DNA of 64,000 nucleotides, from positions 368,065 through 432,064 of the forward strand of contig CAJTLP010000001.1 of the NCBI GenBank assembly GCA_910577195.1, in the 5' to 3' direction. Source of the stretch: an uncultured Eubacterium sp. (GTDB lineage: Bacteria > Bacillota > Clostridia > Oscillospirales > Acutalibacteraceae). A program made the position numbers and the translations under genes. Of the stretch, positions 34,616 through 42,171 are shown in pieces. Numbering within the stretch: position 1 is the stretch's first letter; each line of letters opens with the position of its first letter. The notes under the pieces were generated by a model. It had not been told where the DNA came from. It worked only from the letters and a program-made list of their open reading frames with translations, and ran no database searches.

Positions 34616-34682
34616 GTAGGGGCTGGTTTCCACGCCAGCCCGTTTTCATATTTTTCGGGAGGGCACGGAGACCCTCCCCTAC
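34616..34682 (+). repeat. Two-hairpin interspersed repeat, copy B
   Basis: Starts GTAGGGGCTGG TTTCCACG CCAGCCCG and ends GGGAGGGCACGGAGACCCTC CCCTAC. Same design and loop as copy A at 6061-6129, with compensating changes in the first stem (CAAG/CTTG there, CTGG/CCAG here). It lies in a 250-bp gene-free stretch between the small zinc protein and the response regulator. Confidence 0.75.
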
Positions 34683-34776
34683 AGATTAGCAGGAATATTG
34701 TCACAATTCAAATTCCGATTTGTCTATCTAATATCTTCATGGTATAAACAAACGATTCACTGCCATTTATTTATTC

Positions 34777-35463
34777 TTACTTAAATCTATAGCCTCTGCC
34801 CCAGATTGTTTTTATATAATCGTTTTCAGGGTCAATTTCCTTGAATTTATCACGCAGGCGATTAATATGTACAGTCAGCGTTGACGTATCGCCGAGAGAA
34901 TCATATCCCCATACTCTGTCAAACAGTTCATTCTTACTGAAAACTGTATCAGGCTGTGATGCCATAAGGTACAAAACATCAAATTCCTTTTTGGTGAGAG
35001 TAATCTCCCTCCCTTTCAGCTTAACATCTCCGGATTCCTTATAAAGCTGTAAATCACCGATTTGCAGTGTCCGGGTATTTTTTTCGGTGGGTCTGGTCAG
35101 TCTGATATATCTGCTGATATGCGCCTTTACTCTTGCCACAAGCTCACTGGGTGAAAACGGCTTAACAATATAATCATCTGCACCAAAGCCGAGACCATTG
35201 ATTTTATCCAGCTCCTCTTTTTTTGCACTGACCAAAATAATAGGAATATCTGTCACGGATCTTATCTTGCTGCAGGCCTGAAAGCCGTCAAGCTCCGGCA
35301 ACATTATATCAAGTAGAATCAGGTCAAATTTCTCATTTACGGCTCTGTCCACACCTGTTTTGCCGTCAAGTGCATACTCTGTTTTAAAGCCTGCCGCCTC
35401 CAGATAATCACGCTCAAGCTGTAAAATATTATTATCATCTTCAATAATTAAAACTCTGTTCAA
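34777..35463 (-). CDS. OmpR/PhoB-family response regulator
   Basis: 228 aa. The receiver domain (residues 1-118) has the acidic pocket IIEDDNN, phosphorylation Asp in LILLDIMLPELDG near 52, VSAKKEE and YIVKPFSP (Lys). The C-terminal winged helix (about 130-228) has EFDVLYLMASQ and the recognition helix in TLTVHINRLRDKF. It acts with the adjacent kinase, whose stop lies immediately upstream. Target genes are not shown; the divergent secreted protein gene at 37819 is one candidate. Confidence 0.93.
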   Translation of the reverse strand: MNRVLIIEDDNNILQLERDYLEAAGFKTEYALDGKTGVDRAVNEKFDLILLDIMLPELDGFQACSKIRSVTDIPIILVSAKKEELDKINGLGFGADDYIVKPFSPSELVARVKAHISRYIRLTRPTEKNTRTLQIGDLQLYKESGDVKLKGREITLTKKEFDVLYLMASQPDTVFSKNELFDRVWGYDSLGDTSTLTVHINRLRDKFKEIDPENDYIKTIWGRGYRFK

Positions 35464-36984
35464 TTAATACATCTCCCTTTTCGGTAATGAAATAAATACA
35501 GACAGACCTTCACCCTCCTTGCTCCTTGCCCATATTGAGCCGGAATGAAGCTCCACAATCTGTTTACATACGGAAAGTCCCAGACCTGAACCCTGAGAAA
35601 CACGAGTCCTCGCAGGGTCGGCACGATACATTGTATCAAAAATTTTCGGAAGACTGTTCCGGTCGACGCCGATACCGTTATCCGAAATTTCTATCATGAC
35701 CGAGCGTTCATATTCATCAAGAACAATTCTCACACTGCCCTTAATATCATCTCGGGCATATTTAATACTGTTTGAAATGATATTGCTTATTACACGTGAA
35801 AAGCGGTCAACATCAATATAAATCATTGTATCCTCTGAACACCTGTTTTCATATTCAAAATCAAAACCAACGCTGTCCAGAACTGTTTTAATTTCCTCAG
35901 CACCGTCACTAAAAAACTCATTTACACTCACATCGGTTTTATTAAGCTCATATCCGCTCAGTTCAAGTCTTGAAATGGTGAGCAAATCATCCAATATTTT
36001 TTCAGTATCATTTATGGAATCACAAATGATTTTAATATAATTCCTCTGTTTTTCAGGCGTATTGGCTATACCGTCTGCCAGACCCTCAGCATAGCCCTTA
36101 ACAGATGTAAGCGGAGTACGTAAATCATGGGCAATACCTGCCACAAGAATTTTTCTTTCCTCCTCTGCCTTATTCTTCTTTTCTATGGATTCCTTAAGCT
36201 TGATTCTCATCTCATTAAAGCTGTCAACAGTCTGCCCCAGCTCATTTGTTGATTTGTAATCAATCTCATAATCCAGATTTCCTCTGGAAATTTCATCAGC
36301 ACCCTGTGCAATTTTCTTGATTGGCTTCACAATCGTTCTTGTGGTAATAAATGAAACTACTGAAATGGCGATTACAAACAGAAGAACAATAATAAGAACG
36401 ATTATTCCTGTCCTGCTCAGCAGCAGCCTTATCAGTTCCTGTGCATTCAGCCTCTGCGAAGCATCGTTAACTATGTAATTATAATTGAGGATTATGATTT
36501 TATATTTCGGCGAGGTTTCGTTCTTTTGTGCGTGATTTACAATCAGCAGACCGTCACTGCCGAAATAATTAAAGTTTTTGCCAAGATTATTGTTGGCAAA
36601 TGCCCGTGCTTTTGCCGGTATATCCTCCGTACTGTCCGTCTTATAAAAAATCTCTCCGTCACGTTCAATATAAATCAATGCATCTGAATTCTCAAGCGGT
36701 GAAACAAAACCAGATATGCTGGCTAATTTCTGCGCATCGTCATCATCACTTATAAGCTCATATGCAATACTTGAAAGTGTCTGTGTCCACTGAAGCTGAT
36801 TCAGCGCACTGTAAGTATTTGTGGTAACCGAAGAAAAATTGAAATATGACGGAATGATATTAATAAGCACAGTGGAAAATGTCACAATTACTATAATAGG
36901 GATAACAATTGCCATAGCCGATGTCAATGCAATTCTCGTATTAATCTTTAAGTTTTTTGAGCTTCTCTTTTTGCTTTTTTTCAT
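35464..36984 (-). CDS. Membrane sensor histidine kinase (HAMP-HisKA-HATPase)
   Basis: 506 aa. Two membrane helices (about residues 16-40 and 188-213) bracket a 145-residue extracellular sensor. Then come HAMP (about 214-266), HisKA with the phospho-His in AGIAHDLRTPLTSVKGY near 283, and the ATPase lid motifs SNIISNSIKYA (N box), SDNGIGVD (G1) and GSGLGLSV (G2). It starts by an ATGA overlap with the TetR gene stop. No homologue-specific sensor domain recognised; the signal is unknown. Confidence 0.93.
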   Translation of the reverse strand: MKKSKKRSSKNLKINTRIALTSAMAIVIPIIVIVTFSTVLINIIPSYFNFSSVTTNTYSALNQLQWTQTLSSIAYELISDDDDAQKLASISGFVSPLENSDALIYIERDGEIFYKTDSTEDIPAKARAFANNNLGKNFNYFGSDGLLIVNHAQKNETSPKYKIIILNYNYIVNDASQRLNAQELIRLLLSRTGIIVLIIVLLFVIAISVVSFITTRTIVKPIKKIAQGADEISRGNLDYEIDYKSTNELGQTVDSFNEMRIKLKESIEKKNKAEEERKILVAGIAHDLRTPLTSVKGYAEGLADGIANTPEKQRNYIKIICDSINDTEKILDDLLTISRLELSGYELNKTDVSVNEFFSDGAEEIKTVLDSVGFDFEYENRCSEDTMIYIDVDRFSRVISNIISNSIKYARDDIKGSVRIVLDEYERSVMIEISDNGIGVDRNSLPKIFDTMYRADPARTRVSQGSGLGLSVCKQIVELHSGSIWARSKEGEGLSVFISLPKREMY

Positions 36985-37589
36985 TTATTTTTACAGCTCC
37001 TTGATTCACAGACAATTTCTATAATACTTTTCAAATGAATTCTTGCAAAGTTTTCACATTCAAGATCAATGTTTTGTGCACCGTGCATTACGTGATATCT
37101 GATAACACCTGTTATGCCGGAAACAATATATGCCATAGTCCATTCACTGATTCCGTCAATATCATCTTTTATAAAATCCATAAAGCGCCTTGCCATAACA
37201 TTTATTTTGTCTGTCAATATCTCAGACGCACCGGAAACGGAAAATAATATTCTGTATGCCTCCCTGTCCTCATCAACTGCATTAATGGCACATTTAATGA
37301 TACTTGCCGTACTTTCAACAGTAAACTCCTTTTGCTGAACACGTCTGAGCTGCTTGCCTGAACGGAAAAACAGTGTTCTCATAAGATCATCACATATTTT
37401 ATTAAATAAATCATACTTATCTGAATAATGAAGATAAAAGGTATTTCTGCTGATCATTGCCCTGTCCGTTATATCCTTAACGGAAATATGCTCAAATTCC
37501 TTTTCCTCAATCAATTCAAAAAATGCAGACTTTATTGCACTTTGCGTCCTCTTGATTCTTAAATCAACTGTTCCGTCCTTTTTAGCCAT
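36981..37589 (-). CDS. TetR/AcrR family transcriptional regulator
   Basis: 202 aa from the ATG at 37589, with AGGAG 7 nt upstream. The N-terminal HTH (about residues 8-55) has IKSAFFELIEEKEFEHISVKD and AMISRNTFYLHYSDKYDLF, the classic TetR recognition helix. The C-terminal domain resembles the TetR_C_7 type seen in many Firmicutes. Unusually it heads an operon with a two-component system, overlapping the kinase gene by 4 nt. Ligand unknown. Confidence 0.88.
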   Translation of the reverse strand: MAKKDGTVDLRIKRTQSAIKSAFFELIEEKEFEHISVKDITDRAMISRNTFYLHYSDKYDLFNKICDDLMRTLFFRSGKQLRRVQQKEFTVESTASIIKCAINAVDEDREAYRILFSVSGASEILTDKINVMARRFMDFIKDDIDGISEWTMAYIVSGITGVIRYHVMHGAQNIDLECENFARIHLKSIIEIVCESRSCKNK

Positions 37590-37818
37590 TTTTCTGCTCC
37601 TAAATGTCACGTGTTTATTATTTGTCTTATGTTCATTATTTTAACATTTTATCGTTACAAATACAATAAATTCGCAACTAATTAGACAACAGTTAAATAA
37701 AAAATCAGATATTGATTTTAAATGTTCCCTTTATTATTAAACCATTTTATGATATAATGATTCATATAGTTCAGCACCACAGAAAACCAATCTGCAAAGC
37801 AGAGTTAGGGCGTAAAAA

Positions 37819-39027
37819 ATGAAAAAGAAAATAGTATCGGTATTTATTGCAGTATGTGTTGTAATCTCCTGCTTATCCATCGGATTTACAGCATTTGCCA
37901 CAACAAGAGTTCTCGAACTCAATGTTAAGACTACCAATCAGCTGGATGGCTTCGGAGATATGAATATGTATACCTTCACACCTGAAAAATCAGGTACATA
38001 TTCATTTTTATCGTACAATATAAATGCATCTGAGGCATATCTTTTCATAAGAGAAAAGGACCCCGTAACCTACCAGAAAACATACACGCAGCTTGCCTAT
38101 TCGCGACTGAGTGAAAATTTTAAAAAATACGGTCAGCCCGGTCTGAACCAGTTCTGCCTGACATATCACCTTGATGCCGGAACGACATATTACTTCGGCG
38201 CAGGCTGGACAATGGATAAGACATATGAACGAGGCGATACCGATATGACAGTTATGCTCATATGTGAGGAGTATGATGAGAAAATCATCAAAAGCATTGA
38301 TATCGACTGTCCTGCTGTACTGAGAGCCTATATTGACGGCGAATGGCGACGCAACAATGATGATACCGCATCCTATTTCTACTATGACATATCAAAGCTC
38401 CTTGTGAATATGAAAATAACCATCACCTACAGTGACGGAAGAACCAGCTCAGCTATGGCTGATCTGGAGGAAATTGATGGATATGAAATCACTTTCAGGC
38501 ATAATCAGCTTGGACAGCACTGGCAGCCGCAGTCCACAACGGATTATACGGCAAACACACTGACAATCAGAATCGCTGATGCTTCTGTTGATTTTGATGT
38601 ACCGATTAAAATAACTGCAATGTATGCTGTTCAGGGAATCATTCAGGACTATGCCGGTAATCCGGTGAACAACGCAAAGGTTGTATGCAATGGTGTAACA
38701 CTTGCAACAACGGATCAGAACGGCAGATTTTACCGCAGTCTGAATTCAGGTGCATACAGTATAAATATTCAGGCAGACAATGCAATCAGCAGAGAATTTA
38801 TGATGATTGTTTCTGCTGAACCGGACGGAAATAATTTTACAGCAAAGCCAATAAAAATTGTTACCTGTGATTACGTTGCAGACGGAATAATCAACGCAAA
38901 GGATTATTCCTATATAATAAAACATCTTAGTGCAAAGGAACTGGAAAAACAAAAAGCGCAGTTTGGCAATGCAATTAATTTCAGTAAGGCAGATTATGAA
39001 TCCTTTACCCTGCCAAACAAGAGTTGA
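37819..39027 (+). CDS. Secreted protein with carboxypeptidase-regulatory-like and dockerin-like domains
   Basis: 402 aa. A signal peptide ends near FTAFA. Residues about 35-150 look like a beta-rich pre-peptidase-type domain (YTFTPEKSGTYSFLSYN). About residues 275-335 form a carboxypeptidase-regulatory-like fold (VQGIIQDYAGNPVNNAKVV, GRFYRSLNSGAYSI). Near 350, CDYVADGIINAKDYSYIIKH resembles one half of a type I dockerin calcium loop. The ORF ends PNKS inside the left arm of the 275-bp palindromic element that follows, so the natural C-terminus has probably been replaced. Confidence 0.75.
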   Translation: MKKKIVSVFIAVCVVISCLSIGFTAFATTRVLELNVKTTNQLDGFGDMNMYTFTPEKSGTYSFLSYNINASEAYLFIREKDPVTYQKTYTQLAYSRLSENFKKYGQPGLNQFCLTYHLDAGTTYYFGAGWTMDKTYERGDTDMTVMLICEEYDEKIIKSIDIDCPAVLRAYIDGEWRRNNDDTASYFYYDISKLLVNMKITITYSDGRTSSAMADLEEIDGYEITFRHNQLGQHWQPQSTTDYTANTLTIRIADASVDFDVPIKITAMYAVQGIIQDYAGNPVNNAKVVCNGVTLATTDQNGRFYRSLNSGAYSINIQADNAISREFMMIVSAEPDGNNFTAKPIKIVTCDYVADGIINAKDYSYIIKHLSAKELEKQKAQFGNAINFSKADYESFTLPNKS

Positions 39028-39286
39028 ACCCAATAGCCTAAAATAATCTGTTTTCCGCACCTAACGTCATTTTTTGCCTTGATATACGCCAGTATACCTG
39101 CATCAAAGAAATGACGCTATGCACAAAAAACAGATTATTTTAGGTGCCTTGCAGTTTAAATCACTCAAATTTTTAATTAGACAAGACATAATTTTCATTG
39201 CATACTTTCGTATTCAATGAAAATTTAACGATGTATAAGTGAAAATTTGTTGATTTAAACCTTATTTTGTTCGACTCTTGTTTGGC
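39012..39286. repeat. 275-bp palindromic element with three-way-junction layout
   Basis: Outer inverted repeats GCCAAACAAGAGTTGAAC (39012-39029) and GTTCGACTCTTGTTTGGC (39269-39286) differ at one position. Inside lie two further foldbacks of almost equal size. Arm A, 39037-39144, is closed by CCTAAAATAATCTGTTTT and its complement; arm B, 39154-39260, by GTTTAAATCA and TGATTTAAAC with inner ATTTTCATTG/CAATGAAAAT. No ORF inside. The folded form is a closing stem with two arms, as in a non-autonomous (MITE-like) element or a structured RNA. No clear target-site duplication was seen. Confidence 0.7.
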
Positions 39287-39310
39287 TAAACAATTAAAAA
39301 ATAAAGCAAA

Positions 39311-39345
39311 AGGCAGTTGATGTAACAAAACAACATCAACTGCCC
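39311..39345. terminator. Terminator of the PqqD-domain gene (bidirectional)
   Basis: GGCAGTTGATGT and ACATCAACTGCC form a perfect 12-bp stem with a 9-nt loop, flanked by A- and T-runs. Confidence 0.85.
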
Positions 39346-39348
39346 TTT

Positions 39349-39615
39349 TTATTCGTCCAATAAATCGTGTTCCTTCAGCATTCTGATAAAATCATCAATA
39401 TCTTTTCTGGCTGTCTTTTCATCCACATCATATTCGTCTGTCACCATTTTAACTGCATCGTCAATCGTTATATCCCTGCAAAAGCAGTCCCAGAAAAAAG
39501 AACCGCTACCATTGAGCGTAATCATTCCGTTAAAATCCGCACTCCTTGCTCCCACAGGAACGACTATATTTGAGCCTGCAATTTCACGCTTGGCAAATCC
39601 GCTTTTGATTTTCAT
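39349..39615 (-). CDS. PqqD-family protein (stand-alone peptide-recognition domain)
   Basis: 88 aa matching the PqqD fold: GMITLNGSGSFFWDCF near residue 30 (usually LNETGAAIWELL), then a helical half with DDAVKMVTDEYDVDEKTARKDIDDFIRML. PqqD domains bind the leader of a ribosomal peptide and hand it to a radical SAM or other enzyme. Here no radical SAM gene and no obvious precursor lies beside it, so its partner is elsewhere or absent. It is monocistronic with its own terminator. Confidence 0.82.
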   Translation of the reverse strand: MKIKSGFAKREIAGSNIVVPVGARSADFNGMITLNGSGSFFWDCFCRDITIDDAVKMVTDEYDVDEKTARKDIDDFIRMLKEHDLLDE

Positions 39616-39750
39616 AAAATTCCTCCGTTGGTTTCTTTATTATATAGTATATCAAATAATACCATCTTTTTCAATTATAATATTTTTATATAATAAGCAA
39701 TGTATACAAAATTATATCGCTAAAAAATGGCAAATTTTCCGTATTTGCTC

Positions 39751-39779
39751 TTGCAGATATATTTTAAATTGGTTATAAT
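39751..39779 (+). promoter_or_regulatory. Promoter of the NifU-like/GGGtGRT operon
   Basis: TTGCAG (39751-39756), 17-nt spacer, TATAAT (39774-39779). The leader is about 80 nt. Confidence 0.6.
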
Positions 39780-39864
39780 AATCGTGGTAATTTTTTTAAA
39801 TTATTAATACATTTGCAAAAAGGGTTATTCTTATTTTGTAAATTTACTTGGAAGGAGTAAACAT

Positions 39865-40557
39865 ATGGTCTATTCAAATGAAGTTGAGCAGATGTGTACC
39901 GTAAAAAAGGGTCCGCATCATGGTCCGGCTCCCATTCCTGAAGAAGGTAAATGGGTAAAATCTTATCAGATTTCTGACATCAGCGGCTTTTCACACGGCA
40001 TCGGCTGGTGTGCACCTCAGCAGGGTGCCTGCAAAATCAGTCTTAATGTTAAAGACGGTATTGTTGAAGAAGCACTTGTTGAAACAATCGGTTGTTCAGG
40101 TATGACGCATTCAGCTGCTATGGCTGCTGAAATTCTTCCCGGCAAAACTCTTCTTGAGTGTCTTAACACTGACCTTGTTTGTGACGCTATCAATGTTGCT
40201 ATGAGAGAAATTTTCAAGCAGCTTGCTTACGGTCGTTCACAGTCTGCTTTCTCTGAGGGCGGTCTTGTTGTCGGTGCTGCTCTTGAGGATCTCGGTAAGG
40301 GCCTTCGTTCACAGGTTGGCACAATGTTCTCAACAAAGCTTAAGGGCGTTCGTTATATGGAAATGGCTGAAGGCTATGTTACACGTATGGCTCTTGACGA
40401 AGAGGGCGAGGTTATCGGCTACGAATTCGTTAAGGTTGGTAAAATGCTTGAGGATATCCGTCATGGAAAAACTCCTGATGAAGCATATAAGGCAAATATC
40501 GGTAACTACGGTCGCTTTGCTAATGCTGCAAAGTATATCGACCCAAGAGAAGAATAA
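39865..40557 (+). CDS. Iron-sulfur cluster assembly scaffold-like protein (NifU-like)
   Basis: 230 aa. IGWCAPQQGACKISL near residue 50 and ETIGCSGMTHSAAMAAE near 75 hold conserved cysteines of the clostridial NifU-like scaffold group; LLECLNTDLVCDAINVAM follows. It lacks the usual C-terminal Cys loop of IscU but has a long extra region. It is always a neighbour of the GGGtGRT gene in this group, and does so here, 18 nt upstream. AAGGAG precedes the ATG. The biochemical role has not been established for this family as far as I know. Confidence 0.82.
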   Translation: MVYSNEVEQMCTVKKGPHHGPAPIPEEGKWVKSYQISDISGFSHGIGWCAPQQGACKISLNVKDGIVEEALVETIGCSGMTHSAAMAAEILPGKTLLECLNTDLVCDAINVAMREIFKQLAYGRSQSAFSEGGLVVGAALEDLGKGLRSQVGTMFSTKLKGVRYMEMAEGYVTRMALDEEGEVIGYEFVKVGKMLEDIRHGKTPDEAYKANIGNYGRFANAAKYIDPREE

Positions 40558-40575
40558 GATAAGGAGGACAATAAA

Positions 40576-41583
40576 ATGGCAAACGATGTAAAATTCGAAG
40601 GCAAGGAAAGAAGACTTGCTAAAATTGAAAAGTGTCTTGCTGAATATGGTCTTTCAAGTCTTGAAGAAGCAAGAGATTTATGTTTATCAAAGGGCATTGA
40701 TGTTGACGCTATCGTAAAGGGCGTTCAGCCAATCGCTTTTGAGAATGCAAGCTGGGCATATACACTCGGTGTTGCAGTTGCAATCAAATCAGGCGTTAAA
40801 ACCGCATCAGAGGCTGCTGCTGCAATCGGTATCGGTCTTCAGGCATTCTGCATTCCGGGTTCAGTTGCTGAGCAGAGAAACGTTGGTCTCGGTCACGGTA
40901 ATCTCGGCGCAAAGCTCCTCAGCGAGGAAACAAAGTGCTTTGCATTCCTTGCAGGTCACGAATCATTCGCTGCTGCTGAGGGTGCAATCGGTATCGCAAG
41001 AACAGCTAACAAGGTACGTAAGGAGCCTCTTAAGGTTATCCTTAACGGTCTCGGCAAGGACGCTGCTTATATCATCTCAAGAATCAACGGCTTTACCTAT
41101 GTAAAGACAGATTATGATTTCTATACAGGCGAGCTTAAGATTGAAGAAGAAAAGGCTTTCTCAGATGGTGAAAGAGCTGCTGTTAAGTGCTACGGTGCTA
41201 ACGACGTTCTTGAAGGCGTTGCTATTATGAAGCACGAGGGTGTTGACGTTTCTATCACAGGTAACTCAACCAACCCAACCCGTTTCCAGCATCTTGTTGC
41301 AGGCACATATAAGAAGTGGGCTCTTGAAAACGGCAAGACCTATTTCTCAGTTGCATCAGGCGGCGGTACAGGACGTACACTTCATCCTGATAATATGGCT
41401 GCAGGTCCTGCTTCATACGGTCTTACTGACTCAATGGGCAGAATGCACGGTGACGCACAGTTCGCCGGTTCATCTTCAGTTCCTGCTCACGTTGAGATGA
41501 TGGGTCTCATCGGTATGGGTAACAACCCAATGGTAGGTGCTACCGTTGCTTGTGCAGTTGCAGTTGAAGAGGCTTGTAAATAA
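40576..41583 (+). CDS. GGGtGRT protein
   Basis: 335 aa. The family is named for its motif, seen here as SVASGGGTGRTLHPDN near residue 255. VGLGHGNLGAKLL and AVAVEEACK are other conserved parts. Function unknown; it travels with the NifU-like gene. The last 22 codons (from 41516) are duplicated at 53301-53368 because a mobile element has inserted here. The present C-terminus ENACK-like end (EEACK) is supplied by the element, while the original end (EEAVK) now lies 11.8 kb away. The protein is therefore kept full length. Confidence 0.9.
   Translation: MANDVKFEGKERRLAKIEKCLAEYGLSSLEEARDLCLSKGIDVDAIVKGVQPIAFENASWAYTLGVAVAIKSGVKTASEAAAAIGIGLQAFCIPGSVAEQRNVGLGHGNLGAKLLSEETKCFAFLAGHESFAAAEGAIGIARTANKVRKEPLKVILNGLGKDAAYIISRINGFTYVKTDYDFYTGELKIEEEKAFSDGERAAVKCYGANDVLEGVAIMKHEGVDVSITGNSTNPTRFQHLVAGTYKKWALENGKTYFSVASGGGTGRTLHPDNMAAGPASYGLTDSMGRMHGDAQFAGSSSVPAHVEMMGLIGMGNNPMVGATVACAVAVEEACK
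41516..41583 (+). repeat. attL: left direct repeat of integrated element
   Basis: 68 bp matching 53301-53368 at 64 positions. The first 25 bp (TGGGTAACAACCCAATGGTA plus GGTGC) are identical and probably hold the crossover. It forms the 3' end of the GGGtGRT gene. Confidence 0.88.
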
Positions 41584-41646
41584 GGTACTTTCAGTATTTT
41601 TGCAAAATGAAAATTTTACTGATACAATCATAGATTTATAAAATTG

Positions 41647-41663
41647 TCTACGATTTGTCTACG
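41647..41663. promoter_or_regulatory. Left arm-type integrase site pair
   Basis: TCTACG at 41647-41652 and again at 41658-41663, 11 bp apart. The right end has TCTACG and CCTACG with the same spacing (53170-53186). Confidence 0.5.
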
Positions 41664-42171
41664 TAGTATTAACTTTTAGGATGACACATTCACTTGTGTC
41701 ATCCTTTTTATTTTGCGTAAACATAGTATCTAACACAGCAGAATAAACATCTTCCTGCTTTTTAGTCCGATGAGCATAAGTGTTTAGTGTTTCCTGAATA
41801 TTTTTATGCCCCATTCTTTTCTGAACAAATTTTATATCAGCCTCGTGTTCAAAAAGTTCAGTACAATGTGTATGCCTTAAAGAATGAAAAGTAAAATCCG
41901 TTATTCCGAGTTCTTCTTTAATTACTTTAGTTGTATGTAATGATGTGTTGGAAGTAACTAATGAGCCGTCATCTCTTACGCTGATAAGGTCAATTTCTGT
42001 TTCGCCCTCATCCTTAATAGATGTTCTGTTAATTACTCCATTATCATTAACAAATATATGTATATAATTCTTTTGCTTTTGATTAGAGATATATTTTTCA
42101 TAGCCCTTTTTCAGAATTTCAATCGTATCATTATCAATAGCTAATTTTCTGACCGAATCATACTTCCACAA
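41659..42171 (-). pseudogene. Tyrosine integrase, C-terminal remnant
   Basis: 170 aa. It has the second half of a phage-type integrase catalytic domain: FHSLRHTHCTELFEHEADI (His-x-x-Arg), KRMGHKNIQETLNTYAH (Gly-His and the Tyr nucleophile). The SAM-like N-terminal domain and the first catalytic Arg region are missing. The frame opens from a TTG within the end of the primase gene with no ribosome site, and its first residues (YDSVRKLAIDNDTIEIL) match the middle of intact integrases. A deletion has probably joined the primase 3' end to the integrase middle, leaving a non-functional integrase. Confidence 0.8.

Noticed and set aside
41659..42171. Treating the 170-aa integrase as an intact short integrase
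   Set aside because: The first catalytic Arg region and N-terminal binding domain are absent, and the frame opens inside the primase gene without a ribosome site.
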